From NCBI GenBank assembly GCA_027605045.1, contig JAQFWX010000054.1:62001-126000 (forward strand): a stretch of DNA of 64,000 bases. The letters are read 5' to 3'. The position numbers and the translations under genes are program-made. The notes below the pieces were generated by a model that was not told the DNA's origin, did no database searches, and saw nothing but the letters and a program-made list of their open reading frames with translations. The DNA is from Phallus indusiatus (taxonomy: Eukaryota; Basidiomycota; Agaricomycetes; Phallales; Phallaceae). Position 1 is the first letter of the stretch. Each line of letters opens with the position of its first letter. Shown piece by piece: positions 1-12,583 of the stretch.

Positions 1-3000
1 GTCCCACTGGTAATCCCCGCTAGCAACAACCATCACTATCACTGCGTTATTTTTTTTCTATTATATTAGTATATGCTTACGCGCGCAGTGTGAATTTCAA
101 AACAGGCACTAGTAGCTAGTATTATTACATACAAAGTTGTTGTTCATACAAGGGCTGAGTTTGGATTAGTCCCTCATGCGAGAGGCGGAGCACCAATTTA
201 GTATCCCGTGGTTTCCCAATAAGAAAAGAAGAAAAATATGTGGAAAAATACAGGAGAAAAAATATTAAAACTAAAAATAATAGACGCTCCCCTCTCTCTC
301 TCTCCTCTCGCACACACACACACCATTAAGAAAATAGAGAGGCTTCTCGGTCTTCCTTTTCAGATTTCACTTCAAATTTTCGTTGGGAACAAGTACGAGA
401 AATTTTAGTGCACCTCACCTTTTCATCGTCTTCTCAGGGAAAATAAGACTATACGTAAAATACATCAATGGAAAGAACTTGAAACTACAGTTCTGCAAAA
501 TGCCAAATAAGGTCACAAGGGTCACCCCCAGTCACGCGACGGAGTATGTAGCAGTAGCAAGGATTTTCGGACATTTACGGTCGAAAATTCTCCCACTGGC
601 AGCGTATAAGCCTAATCCCCGTCGCCCGTCGCTCTCCTTCTCAACCAATCTCAACTCATTTTCTTTATTAGTTCTTCCTTCGATTTTAAAAACAATTCAG
701 TATTCCACTTGGTTGGTTTATTTAGCTTCCCCCATTCAGCGCTCAACCCAAGGGGCAGTAGTAGAGATCTCCTGGACTTGTCCATTGAATGTGTCCTTCG
801 GACGTACCATTCCTGGGCTGACGCACTAGTCCATTTCGGGGAAAAATCCACCTTGTCACTTGTGTACTACCCACAGAACCTAATTTTGTCATAATTGTAT
901 TTTATATTTCAACAAGTCGGTCGAGCTAACTCACTACAAACTGCAAAACAGGCATCGCTGTGTTTCCTCAACTGCGTGCGTATTGTTTTTATTTTTTTAG
1001 GAAATTTAGGGAATTTCCACCCTTCATTCGCCGACCTTCAAATACTTAACCCCGTTCCTGACAATTCAACTCTTGTATTATGATTGTTTCCATGCTTTTG
1101 TGGAATTTGATTCTTCTTCTCTGGAGGATTCTTGTCAATCTGAATTTTAAGGTTCCGATTCAACCGTAAACATCAATTAACATCATCACCTGTTTGTTCA
1201 ATCCACGGCTCCCTAATCTTTTTACATAAACAAACTGCATTCTGCTTCTTTATATCAGTCACGCTCCAACCGTGTCAACGCGCATCCTCCTAGTTGGACG
1301 TTCGGAGACAGCATATGTGCTAAAAAGGTATGTATACCCTCATCATTCCCCCAGCGTTTCTTTCTCTGCTCTATCTTCTGAATCTGACATCAAGGTGATC
1401 AGAGACATACTAGACAATCAGTACGGGTAATGTAATAATCAATCTCGCTATCTTCACTTCTCCAGAAAACGTTTTTTCTTATCTAGTAACGAAACTTGAG
1501 CTCTCGTCATTAAAATGGAGAACTATCAGAAAACCTCGAACTTCGTACACGTTTTTTTTTTCTCCCGTGTACAAAACACACACATTACTTATTCTTATTA
1601 TTATAATATATATTAAAAATCCATCAGCTCATGGTTTTATTTCGCCTTCTGATCCAGCTTCATCAACAAAAAAGGAAACTGAGGCCGGTTCCGTTCGCTA
1701 AATACTTAACCGATACATATCTTCCACCTCAATATCCCTCTGACATGCAACTCACACAATGATTTACTGGTTGCAAGCAACCCAGTTCTCTCCGTATCAT
1801 GGACGTGTGTGCGTGTGTATGATGAGGTCACCTGGGCCGACATCTCCTGACCGTGAGTCTTACCTGATCCTAGACTTCCACTAATTTGCAAATAGTTGCG
1901 GATTCTTAAGGAGTAGTAGGAAACGTTGTGGATTCGGGATCTCAAGAGATCGTCAATCTCGTTCCTTCCCTAAACTCCATGAGTCCATGACATATGTATG
2001 GCAATCTCCGAAAGAAATAGCGTTTTTTTCTTCTTTATTCAAGAATTTCAGATCTTTTTTTGGGATATCGTCGATATGCACGAAGAGCCACGTAACGCTG
2101 TCAACTGACTCAACTCAAAATAACCATTGATATTTTTAATTTCCAAAAAAAAACCCACCCAATCTATGAATAAAAGGAATCTAACTAATGTATGATTATG
2201 ATTTTCCGACCCCATACGGACCACCAGCGTAAACACCCTTCCCCCTTCCTTCCTCGAGCTATAATTACATCAAATCACGAGCCGAGTTGACGTTTTGGAA
2301 CAAATTAGAAGGTACGTATTAGAGTGGAACCTTTTGATGATGGTGACGCTTTGGCGAAAGGTCGATTCCGATGTCAACTCGATTCCAAGAACGAAAACAA
2401 AGTATACACAAATGTATTGCATATTTGTGTGTATATATACATACCATGGCTTTTTGATCACGGGGTTTAGGTTTTAAATGTCCGTTCGTCTGATAACATA
2501 GCTTTTGTCAGAAACCTTGGTACTCGTGCGTCTCACATGTACAGGTTCAGCCATCCATCATCAGCACTGGGAGAGAACGGATCGACGATCTAACCCGATA
2601 CACGGCCAATCCCTTATACGTGCGTATGTGGTTCTAGCTACTTCTAGGCTCCAAGTCATGCTGCGCAACTTGGCATGGGATTTGCCTGATAGGAAATTGG
2701 GGGGAGGAATACTTGAATCTTTGAGACAAAGTACGGATGTACCAAGACCTTGGGATCTTAGGACCTTGGGACTGCGGGGGGTTTCCGTTCGCTTATCGCG
2801 AGTTTGGGCTGGTATATGCGTTCATCATCTCAGTTCTAGCAACGCCGCGGCTAAAATAGTCTCCTGATAAGCTCCTTATCAGACGAAACCTTTGTAAGCT
2901 GCTTTTTTTGGAAAATTTGGGCCTGCTTTCAGAGCATCTGCTCAATCTTTTTGGGAGGGTTTAAGGTAAGGAAGTCATGATCTGCTAGTACGTATATGAA

Positions 3001-4940
3001 AGATCTTCTCTCGTTGACATGACGCTTAGAAAAACCCCAATCAAGTAAGCAATATTCAAAATCCCACCATCACTAATACCGCGCCTCTTATTCGATACAC
3101 GTCTCATGGATTTGTTTGAACAGACACTTGTTAAAATTTACTCCTTGAGATATGACATCTCTCAATTTTTTTGGCTTTCAGGGTCCACATTCACTCCAAC
3201 GAAGCTTGCCTTTTCAAGAAGTTTCAATTCACATACGTTTCAAAAAACCCTTGAACTGCTATGCACCAGTACTATCACGGAAGAATAGTTCCCTGTGTTG
3301 TTGGCTTGGCCTACACCATACCATCTAATCATATTTATTCAAAGGACCTAGGCGATTGCGATTCTCAAAGCGCTCCATTTGTATGCGTCGTGAGGGATTT
3401 CTTGAGATCACTGTACATATATGTATACTTTAAGATAATACACATTCAACTTGAACTTTTGCCGTCGGATGTTGAACGCTGTCATACATATATATTTTTA
3501 GTCCGCTTGTTCCTGACCTACCTTGAATATATAATCATAAATTCAAATCGGTCTCCAGGTTTTTCATTGAAGTTTCCTTCAGGTTTTAGACGCATATGTA
3601 AATTACCCAAGAGAAGGACCTTAGCTCTAGGTTGTTCTACTAATTGTTATAGTCCATCAGTCCCGAATCATCGGTCGTCGGATAAATCAACTCTATTAGA
3701 ATGTCAATTTTTTATCGTATCTGAGCTGCCATCTATAACGCCTCCGAAAGGATCCGGAATATTTCATTGCGGATCCTTCGAATTAGGGGCTGCTGTGGAA
3801 CGTTCAAAAAAAAATATCATCGGCTAAAAGCGATGATAACAGATATTGCTGTTATTCGGTTATGTAAAAAAAATTCACTAATTGTCTTGTTTGGATGACG
3901 TTGATTTTGATGTACCTATTAGAAGAAGGGAAAAGGGGGGAGAGAAATCAATCCGAAAAACGTGGAAAATAGAGTCAAGCTATGGATGGTACTTACTCAA
4001 AATAGCTGAAAGGGGACATCAGTGAAGCTGAAATATCATTCAACTTCCACTGAGTCAGACGATTTGAACTTTAATTCTAATAGTAGTAGGTGGGCCTTTC
4101 AACACTAAAATATGAGGGCGAATAGTTTGCCTCACGGAAAGAAGAAGAGCACTCAACTTCTTCGAATTCAAATAAGCCTTTTTATTTAGAGCTACCATAA
4201 TCGTGGACACGTGTAGAACGCGCCATGGATTGAATAGGGAAGAAGTCTATTCTCCAAATCCCAATATAATTCGAGATGTCAATGATTGTGTTTTGATTAA
4301 TAAAGGCGTTCTCAGTGAATTTGAAGATGTCCTGCCAGTGGGTACGTACGTACGAGCAACACTGATATATTTCACGCAGAAGTTGGCACTTGATTGAAAC
4401 CTCCAAAGTGCCAAATCCCTATAGCTTACTCAAAGTGCGATCTCCGGTTATTAATTCCGAGAACTTTCATTAGATATGTTAAGGTTTTCTTGATGAATCT
4501 ATGCAGAAGGTGATCATTCTATATACCAAGATATCCGGGTTAATTTTCAGCCCCGTATGCCTACGCACAACTCACACATACATACATGGCCTATGTTGTA
4601 CAAAAAGAAGTGATTTATCAAAACAAATCATAATAACAAAATGATGAGACCCTATCCTCCAGTCTTCCGTTGAAAGTATAATGATATAGAATGTGCGTTG
4701 GTATCCATACATAAGTGAATTGATGTTTATACACATTATGAGGTCAGGGCTCTGCTAAAGCCTTGATGGCGCTATTGGCACACATCTAGATTGAAGTATT
4801 GACCCAATCGCGGCTGAGCAAGGGGATTTCGGTTCAAAAGCCAGCCATTCACCATTTGGTGTAGACTATAGGTGTTTCGTTATTAGCGACAATATTGAGC
4901 GTCGAAAACAGAAGGGAACAAGCAAATAAAAACTCCCTTA
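1..4940. other. long stretch with no supportable gene
   Basis: About 4.9 kb at the left edge without a recognisable coding gene. The longest open frame (3261-3827, +, 188 codons) has no family motif, no spliced partner exon and a composition like translated AT-rich noncoding DNA. I found no tRNA B-box pair, no rRNA segment and no transposase or reverse transcriptase motif. Short CT and CA runs lie near 289-323. The last part, close to 4940, should hold the 3' untranslated region of the GH23 gene on the minus strand. Confidence 0.6.
289..323. repeat. CT and CA simple repeats
   Basis: A CT-rich run (about 289-305) is followed almost directly by a CA dinucleotide run (about 310-323). Both are short microsatellites in noncoding sequence, with no coding context. 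Confidence 0.85.
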
Positions 4941-6028
4941 CTAGTCGAGATTCTGCTGACAATGACAGCAATTTGAATTAGCAGCCGCTGTAGCGTCCGC
5001 GAACGTCATTCCTTCAAACCATCCATTGTATTGCCCAATGGTGACTATCCAAAAGCCAAAAGGAAAAAAAAAGGATTGGAAATAAATGGTGTGTCAACAT
5101 CAAACACGAACTAGCACTTACGCAATATGTTTCCATCGTTTTTTGATAGGGTATCAGATAAAAATTGGGTTCCCTGGTGTATATTGAAATCAGGGTCTTT
5201 GCAATTCCCATCGGGGGCCCCGTCGCACTTTTGATCTCTTTGGTTAACAACTTTACCCGACGATGCAGGTCTGACAAAAAAGCCCTACTTTGTCTTGTGA
5301 TATCTGCATTAGACCTTGCTCTCCTCCTTGGCCTTGGACATCTGCCTGACATCCTGATTCTTGCATGGCAAAGGACGCAATAAGGATAGGGGGAACTTGA
5401 TAAAAACCACGCCAGCAAGGTCATTATTTTTGTTTTTCGTGGATTATTTGGATAATATACTGACCGCTAAACTGAGTCGCGTACTTCTCCATTATATTGA
5501 GATATTGATTACACGCTTGGAAAGGAGAATTTCCTTCAGAGAGTACGAAAGCCAAGTCAACTATTACGACGTCTCGGACCGTGGCGAACGAAGCAGTCCA
5601 CCCGGTAGAATTAATGCCGCATGTCAGCCACGGACTGGCACCATTAGGCCCCGAAAGAGGCATGATAGTTTCTAGTACGTCAAGGACTCCAACGACCACC
5701 CTCAAAAATCGGAAACACAGGAAACGAGCGCACCTGTGGCTCCAGTTGCTCCACATGCTGATTGCGCACGGATGGTACCCGGCTCCGCCTCTGACGGCCC
5801 TGGAAGAGGGGATGATTGGTCGTTGTTGCTATCGCCGCCACCACTTTGCGATACAGGAGATAGCTGGAAGACAGGAGGAGCGACTAGAGCGCATTGTTTA
5901 GGAGCGGGTTGGACAGCACGTTTGAATAGATGGTTTGGACTCAGATCAAAGTCACTCCAGTGGAAATTGAACAGCTCGGCAGTCGAAATACACGTCAAAG
6001 TTAGAAATACGAACAAGCATGCGAACAT
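4941..6028 (-). CDS. secreted GH23 lysozyme-like / lytic transglycosylase-type protein
   Basis: Five exons (5734-6028, 5465-5671, 5289-5395, 5122-5227, 4941-5044) join in phase to 272 codons. Residues 1-17 form a hydrophobic signal peptide ending near CISTA, and a low-complexity linker follows. The domain carries the SLT/GH23 hallmarks: PPILIASFAMQES with the predicted catalytic Glu at about residue 180, then GEQGLMQIS, then a Cys-containing DKCDGAPDGNCKDPDFNI stretch and TIGQYNGW. GH23 enzymes cleave the MurNAc-GlcNAc bonds of peptidoglycan. Secreted fungal members are known, but their substrate is poorly defined, so an antibacterial or wall-related role is inference. The C-terminus has a Cys pair cluster (NCCHC). 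The first exon was closed with the acceptor at 5672-5673, because the nearer AG breaks the frame. Confidence 0.85.
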
Positions 6029-6521
6029 TCGTTGAGAAAGTGTAGACGATGGTAAGTAAAAATAGGAAATCTTCAGCGACGGTAATAGGCTGCCAGCAAT
6101 GTTGAGGCATGCCAATCGTGTGCCGCTAACATGCGTGACTTTCACGTGCAACAATGACGCTCGGCATCATCTCCCCTAGCGAAATATTAAATCAAGCTAT
6201 CTGATGATTGTTCAAAAAAAAACCGATACTATTGTGTATAATTGCAACATTGTCAGATACAATCTGATATAATTCAACATGACAGAAAAATAATGAAAAG
6301 CACAATGATTAATTCTGAGAGCACGATTAGATAAAACGGTGGTTTAGGAGAATTGGATGATAGAAAGGGTAAGGGTGAAAAGTGAAGTGAAGTGAGTTCC
6401 TTATCCCTTAACCCGCAGTGGTGACTTGAATTGTTGGCTCTTGCTGTGTCCAACTGGCGTTTGGTTGACTTTTGGAACCTTGATGGCGACTGATCAATTA
6501 TCAATATCAGTCGCCATCGAC
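6029..6521. other. intergenic gap between two minus-strand genes
   Basis: About 490 bases between the GH23 start and the MAPKK stop. It should contain the GH23 promoter and the MAPKK 3' untranslated region. It is AT-rich, with no open frame of family character and no clear regulatory motif. The inverted pair around 6477-6515 (tcgccat and atggcga forms) could make a short hairpin. Confidence 0.5.
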
Positions 6522-8183
6522 CTAGATCTCATATCTTATACAAAAGATCACTTGCCTTGTTTTCTTTGACTCCCATCCCCATATTTCACGAATCCAGCGT
6601 GCCATATTAACTTTAATTTCCGCGTTCTTTACAAGCCATCTGTGTTCTGATATTTCTTTGGGAGTTGGCCTAGCCGCGGCCGATACCGTTAAACTTAAAA
6701 GTTCGTTTAGCCGTGTTTCCAAAAGACAATATGGGGTCCTTACCTTAATCGAATGAAATCCTTCATATCCTCAGACCACGTATACAATTCTTCATCTTGT
6801 AGCTGCGGAATCTGAAAAAAAAGCCGTCAGCTTGAAAAGGCTGATACAAATATACATGAATAACTTGCCTCGCCCCGTACGATGAAGGACAAAAGTTCAA
6901 TCGGGTTGTCCAAATCATCAGGATACGGGAAGCGACCCATTGCCATCTCTAATAAGGTCAAACCAGATGACCAAACGTCTGAACGAATTGTGTAGTTTTG
7001 TCCTTGTATACGTTCCGGCTAACGGAAACAACAAAGATAAACCAAAATGATTCACAAACGAACGAAAAAAAACCTACAGCCATATAGTATCCAGTACCAG
7101 TAAATGTTCCAGCCAAAGAGTCCACCAATTCCCCTGATACACCAAAATCACATAATTTTACAACACCTTTGCTAGTAAGCAAAACATTAGAGGGTTTAAT
7201 ATCACGATGAATTATTTTTTTGGTATGGAGATATGTGAGTCCGTTGAAAATCTGTGGCAAGCGATAGCTTCGTTTATTCTCGAATGACATGAATGAAGAT
7301 AGTTACTTACACCGAGAGCGAGTTTTGCAACAACCACCTCGCTGATTCTTTTACCCAACTCTCGTACTTTCTTCGCTACAGCATCCAGACTACCCCCTTC
7401 ACAATACTCCATCAAAACGTTGACCTCACTGGAAGAAGGCGATATATAAGCGCCGTGAAAGACGATAATGTTAACATGGGAAATAGCCATAAAGGACAGC
7501 TCTCTGATCAACTGATGAGCAGGGGTAGATCGAGTTGGGATTGTCTTTCGGGCTATAATAACTTTACTTCGTTTATCCTTGACTTTGTAGACGGCGCCAC
7601 CCGCGCCCTCGCCAAGCCTGCCTATAACCTCAAAATCGTCGTCTTTCCATTCGTCTCCCGCATACCCGGGAAGCGGAGCGTCGTTTTGTTGCTGCTGCTG
7701 CTTCTCTTCTTCGTCTTCGTCTTCAGATTGGTTGGCTCTCTGCGTCTGAATGGCACCCTCACGACCGCCTTCCCTAATGGTCAGCTCGCTGATGGTTGTA
7801 CGAAGCCTTTCAAACTCGTCAGCCTGATCTGTGACATTGGTGCTATTGTATGAGGGGGGTCGAACTGTACGGGTATCAATTTCGTTGATCTGAAGAGCTG
7901 TGCGTTGAGTGATGGTAACATTGCTGACGGTGGATATGAGATCTGCGGGATCTGAAGGAGGCATGGCACGTCCATTAGCTGAGGGCATCAGTAAGCTCAG
8001 GGCTGGGGTAGCCCGTCTGGAGGGTATTTGGATTTTTGGAGTGGGTGTCTTTGGGCGAATGTTGAGAGGTTCTGTGACCTGAAGCTGTGGTAAAGAGTCT
8101 GACAAACGAAGGTGGGGAGAAGGAGAAGGCAATGGACGAGCGCCGCGTGGACGTGAATGATGGATATCGTTGTTAGCGGACAT
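6522..8183 (-). CDS. MKK1: MAP kinase kinase, cell-wall-integrity (Mkk1/Mkk2) type
   Basis: Dual-specificity kinase that would phosphorylate an Slt2/Mpk1-type MAPK. The first exon (8183-7311) encodes about 290 residues: a disordered Ser/Pro-rich N-terminus to about 180, including an acidic then poly-Gln run near 155-166, followed by the kinase domain. Visible motifs are the glycine loop [11 protein letters not shown] (about 191-201), a Lys at about 213, [32 protein letters not shown] and the activation segment [20 protein letters not shown]. The MEK-type activation sites are the Ser and Thr before the TGT. Later exons carry [20 protein letters not shown] and ARPTPKEI. The end at 6522 follows the usual [10 protein letters not shown] tail plus about ten residues, and a donor-like site just after the tail leaves the last residues uncertain. 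The assignment to the Mkk branch rather than Pbs2 or Ste7 rests on the activation-segment and lobe motifs. Confidence 0.9.
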
Positions 8184-8755
8184 CTAGGAAAGAAAGATAA
8201 AGCAAATATAGGGATCCAGGGAGAAGACGTGTATCCGTGTGAATACAAATTAAGTGAGAGCAAAAATGGATCGAGGAAAACGAAAAAGACGGGGAAGAGT
8301 GGAACGTCAAAGGCAAAGGAAAGAAGCGTTTTTCAGGCAAATCAGGTCCAGATGTTCTAACGGGTTGTGACATTCCGGCCGTGTCACTCCTCCCCAATTT
8401 GCTCCCGGCGCGCCGCGCATCGAGCAATGTAAAATGAGCGCCCGTTTCTGTGACACCGTGAGTGTCACACCCAAGTCCAAGTTCACACCCCTCTCTCTTC
8501 CCCTGATGACGAGCAAGTAATGAAAACACATGAACAGCAAAGCCATCTATCTTATTGACTGCCCAATATAAGCAACTCGTTGGGCAATTTTTTTCTATTA
8601 CTTTCACATTTTCATATTTAGGGACCATGAGTTTCCGAGTCCAAGTCCGAGTCCAAACCTGGACCTACAATGCCATCTGTCCCGCTTTTCTCACACACTC
8701 GTCACTGGGCAGGTATAAGTGCTACCTCAGGAATGCTCATTGTCGATAAAGCAAT
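8184..8755. promoter_or_regulatory. shared divergent promoter region
   Basis: 570 bases between the divergent MAPKK (-) and orphan (+) starts, so both promoters must lie here. A TATAAG-like element is visible about 40 bases before the + strand start (around 8712). The minus-strand side nearest the MAPKK is pyrimidine-rich, as is common upstream of fungal starts. No specific factor site can be assigned with confidence. Confidence 0.5.
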
Positions 8756-9480
8756 ATGACTTCCAACCGCCCCCCTCCGCTTTCTCCTATCTCAACCGTC
8801 CCATCAGCCAGAAACAAGGACAAGCCAGTTCCGACCCCTTTGAGGCTTGACAGCTCCGGAGTCGAACCTTCCCTACTGATTGGCAAAGTATTGCAAAAGA
8901 CGGTTCGGTCTTACCGACACCCTATGATAACATTCCATTTCAGCGATTCATCTTGTTATCAAGTACATGTCGAGGGATATCACCCTAATCCAACTTTACA
9001 AGGCGTCCCCAAGGTTAGTACGATTCAGAAGAGATACCCAGCCAGGACTTAACGGACGATGTTTAAGGAACTCGAAGTGAATACTTCATTTGAAGAGATG
9101 TTGAATTTGAGTCAGAACCTGGATGGACCCTTGGACCTAACCGTGACCAACTGCTCGTTTATTCGGCTCACCGACAAAGCATTCCAGCGCAAACGTCCTG
9201 AAGATCGTGAAGAAAGATGGGATCAAAATCATCTCGGCCTGGTACATAACTCACTTTTGCTGTCTCTTTTTATGCTGATGACGATTGTTAGGCTTTCAAA
9301 TTTAATGGCCGGCCCAACTGGCACTGTGTCTGGGCCGCTGTCGTTGATCATGACAAGGAGTACGGCGGCAGAGAAGTTTTTCGAAGTTACGAAGATGTTT
9401 ATTTGCAACGTGTCGCATTGCCTCCATCACCCAACTCACCAGCTCGCCCGCATCATAAAGCGAGGAGACGCCGCACTTGA
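8756..9480 (+). CDS. conserved-looking protein of unknown function
   Basis: Three exons are supported by splice sites. The first ends at GVPK before a GTTAGT donor near 9014, the second starts at ELEVNTSF after the acceptor near 9068, and the third starts at AFKFNGRPNW after a TTAG acceptor near 9293. The product is about 200 residues. A proline-rich N-terminus leads into a compact region with SYRHPMITFHF, a repeated LDGPLDLTVTN stretch and WHCVWAAVVDHDKEYG. No signal peptide or membrane segment is visible. It ends in a basic tail (KARRRRT). I do not recognise the family. Splicing that keeps Trp- and Tyr-rich segments in frame argues that it is a real gene. Confidence 0.7.
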
Positions 9481-11622
9481 ATCAAAGAAAGAAAGGAATG
9501 TATGATTATTACCAGTAAGCGTGTTGTCCCTAGTTTTAACGTGTAGCAATGGACTTTCGATTGTGCAATTATAATAAATTATTCTCATTCCATCACTGTT
9601 ACATCTATTTGTCCTGTGAATCAAAGGAATTAAAGAAAGCTCAGACTTGTGGGATAACTTCGTAGTAGACATACGTCAGACGGCCACTGAAGCTCCGAAG
9701 CGCCGAAGAGCCAGTATGGTTCAAACTCCGACAACCATCCTGCTTTTGAGTTTATACTTGAACCTCGAGAGATAAAACACGTTAAGCCCGTCACTCAACC
9801 ATCTCAAATGTTAAACTTCAATTTATTCTGTAACGCCTTCAGCTTCGGATTCAAAATCCGATTCAGGCAGTCTATTGACTATAGGACCCGTCTTGATTTC
9901 AATGCATGTCCAGACTTCGAAAGGCATATTGCTTCCTGACACTTTTCAAAAAAAAAAATAAGAACACAATCCGTGAGCCATGGCTGTGCTCCTACGGATG
10001 AACGAAGAAGAATCAAAGCCAGAAGAACCCCTGGGCTGTGAGAGATGTTTTTGGAATATGAAATTAACCATTATTGGTAATGACGTTTACAGCATCTTAC
10101 ACGACAGCCTTACCCAAATTTAATTATCTCAGACTTCACTAATTATATTCGGCACCGTCATTCTTCGACACCTTCCAATTCCCAGGGGATTTAAATAGCT
10201 GCTACTCAGGTCTCAGTCTTTCAGACTTCCCTACAGTAGCCCGATAGAAAACCTCCCCCGCCTGCCCCGCTTCTCCTTTGGTGAAAGAGTTGTTTACGAC
10301 ACACGATACATATCGCTTCTGCTTCTTTGATGGCACGCAATAAGTTCTTTTTCCAGAAGATGTAAAGAATGAGGCTCTACTGGACGGTCCCATCGCAAAG
10401 ACAGCAGGGTGCCAAGCTTTGTAGGGACTATCCAAGATACTCCCCAACTTCTAAAGGCACCTAAATATACATGACGTTAGTATTCCCTGTCTTCTCGTAC
10501 GGTATACGGCCTCATGTGACTAAGTAAGGACACGACTCGAGGCTTGCAGGGTTAAGTGAAACCTTGATCGTATTTGCTTTGGTACTTATCGATCATATGA
10601 GAAATTTATCTAATTTCTCCCCGGCTGGAGGTGTAGCAGTTGGTAGCGGTTAAGAAATTCGGTACGTAATGTTCAATAGCACGTTTATGACTTGCTGTTG
10701 AATAACAAAAGTTAGATTGGCCTGGAGAAAATGGGTTTCCTTGTTTTTCAGCAAGGGGGACGGATGGTCATAGAAATGGTCATAGCTTAAATTTCCGTAT
10801 CTGTTCGTCATTGAATAATTATGGAGCAGGCACTGCCTCTAGCAATAACGTGATTCCAGGAAATAGACGCGCCACAATGGTGAAAACGTTACTTACACGA
10901 GGCACGCCAGTTGGTCAGTTACGCCATGCGATAGTGGTATCTTGTGAATTATTTCATTTTGCCAGTCCAAGCTGACTCCGATGATATGGAGTTTCCTCAT
11001 AGATCTAATTTCCATTATATTCTATTAGCAATGTGATTGAACGGCAATCGGTCTGATACCTTTATTAACCGCAATGAATTCAGCTCACAATCCCTGCGTA
11101 CAGTACTAATTATGCCGATCAGGACCTTGATCGATCTGTTGGAAACCGCAAAAATTAATGTGTTTGTGAGCCGACAAAATGAATACAGCAAGACGTAATG
11201 CGAAATCGATTCCTCCCTCCTACAATATATTGCCAACGAAGAAGATGGAGGCGTTAAAAGTCCGGATCTCCTACGGCCGGGAGAAATAAAAGAACGGTCC
11301 GAAATTATCATTATAATTACCATACGCCCTTCAAAGACACGTTGTCGGCATCATTGCTGCCAGGGGCTTTTGTAATATTTTGCAGACTATCATGATCATG
11401 TACTAGCTTTCTCCCCCTCAGCGCGTGGGCAGATGCGATATTGGCAGAGCTAGTTCATTTAAGACATATGAGCAAAGAAAATCAAATTCCATTGAAACCA
11501 GACATAACATACATTTGGGTAGTTGTTTCTCTCTCCTCATGCACACGATGCGGCCTCGAGGCAACTTCCCAATTCGGCAACAGACGATCGGAGTTCTCCG
11601 AACGTTCCCCCAAAACCTGACT
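9481..11622. other. 2.1 kb gap without a supportable gene
   Basis: No open segment shows family motifs or joins through good splice sites. The longest is 10202-10447 on the minus strand (81 codons), which I cannot support as a gene. The right part contains the promoter and possible 5' untranslated sequence of the acetyltransferase gene. No RNA gene or repeat was recognised. Confidence 0.5.
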
Positions 11623-12326
11623 ATGACACGTTCAGTTTCCTTTGCAAGGTAAAGTAACTACTTGACATATCTTTGGTTAATTATCGATATCAAGAGATAT
11701 TTTTTGTACGTTTCAGTGTGACTCCCGCCAATTCTGGCACCGTGAGGAAGCTCAACAGTGTCTTGTTCCCAGTCCAATATTCCGAGAAGTTTTACAAAGA
11801 CATTTTATCTCCGGAGACAGAAAGTTTTTGCAAATTAGGTTAGAGAAATCTGAGATACATCATTTACAAATTTTAATTGCTCGGGTCAATCTCATCTGAA
11901 ATCATTTTGCTCCTATAGTATACTTTAACGATATTCCGGTTGGGACGTTCTGCTGTCGGATAGATCAGGGTGACCACGAGGGCGAAGGGAAGCTTTACTT
12001 GATGACTATGGGAATTCTCGCGGTAATATATATCCCTTCAAGCCTTTTTATATGAATATCTCATCACACTTCTTCACCAGCCCTATCGGTCGAGGCAGCT
12101 CGGAACCAAGGCTCTTCAAGAGATCGTATCTGCAGCCCGTTTACATATTAAGCCGAAGATAGTGGCGATTTACCTTCATGTCCAGGAGAATAATGGGGAT
12201 GCCCGACGCTTTTATGAACGCCATGGATTCAAGGTCGTCGGACAAGACCCTGACTATTATAAGAAGATCGAGCCTCACGGGTCTTGGATATTACAGATGG
12301 ATATCGTTCAAGACCAGACGGACTGA
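11623..12326 (+). CDS. NAA50: GNAT N-alpha-acetyltransferase, Naa50 (San) type
   Basis: Small acetyltransferase of the GNAT fold; Naa50 family members acetylate protein N-termini and associate with the NatA complex in many eukaryotes. The start at MTRSVSFAS follows an intron-interrupted short first exon (donor near 11649, acceptor TTTCAG near 11716). Family features are NSVLFPVQYSEKFYKDIL, YFNDIPVGTFCCRID, LYLMTMGILAPYRSRQLGTKAL (the acetyl-CoA pyrophosphate loop, here with Gln where animal Naa50 has Gly), IYLHVQENNGDARRFYERHGF and DYYKKIEPHGSWIL. Length is about 170 residues, normal for the family. An open frame extends upstream of the chosen ATG, but the protein resembles the family only from here. 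The C2H2 gene converges on it, leaving 257 bases between stops. Confidence 0.85.
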
Positions 12327-12583
12327 GTCTGTGCACGTGTTTTCTGAAACCTTTGAGGGCGTTCAAGTAAAATATGTGATGGCTTTGCAAACGCAGCAAG
12401 TAATTTGCTCAGCTTTATTCGAAATGCTTTATAAACAAAAAAAAAACGCTAGTATACAGCAGAATGATTGAGAAGAAAAAGGCAGCAAAGACAACATTAC
12501 TATCAGCTACATTATCCTTTTGATTCCCGGGAGACTTTGCGCGCATCCAAAGAAAAGGGCTCGTGAGATCTGTGTTCTGAATA

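Noticed and set aside
3261..3827. 188-codon open frame on the + strand in the left gap
   Set aside because: No family motif, no exon partner, and composition like translated AT-rich noncoding DNA.
9715..9745. tRNA T-arm-like GGTTCAAACTCC
   Set aside because: The flanking five bases do not pair, and no A box or acceptor stem is present at the right distance.
10202..10447. 81-codon minus-strand frame in the 9.5-11.6 kb gap
   Set aside because: Short, no recognisable motif, no neighbouring exon and no promoter evidence.
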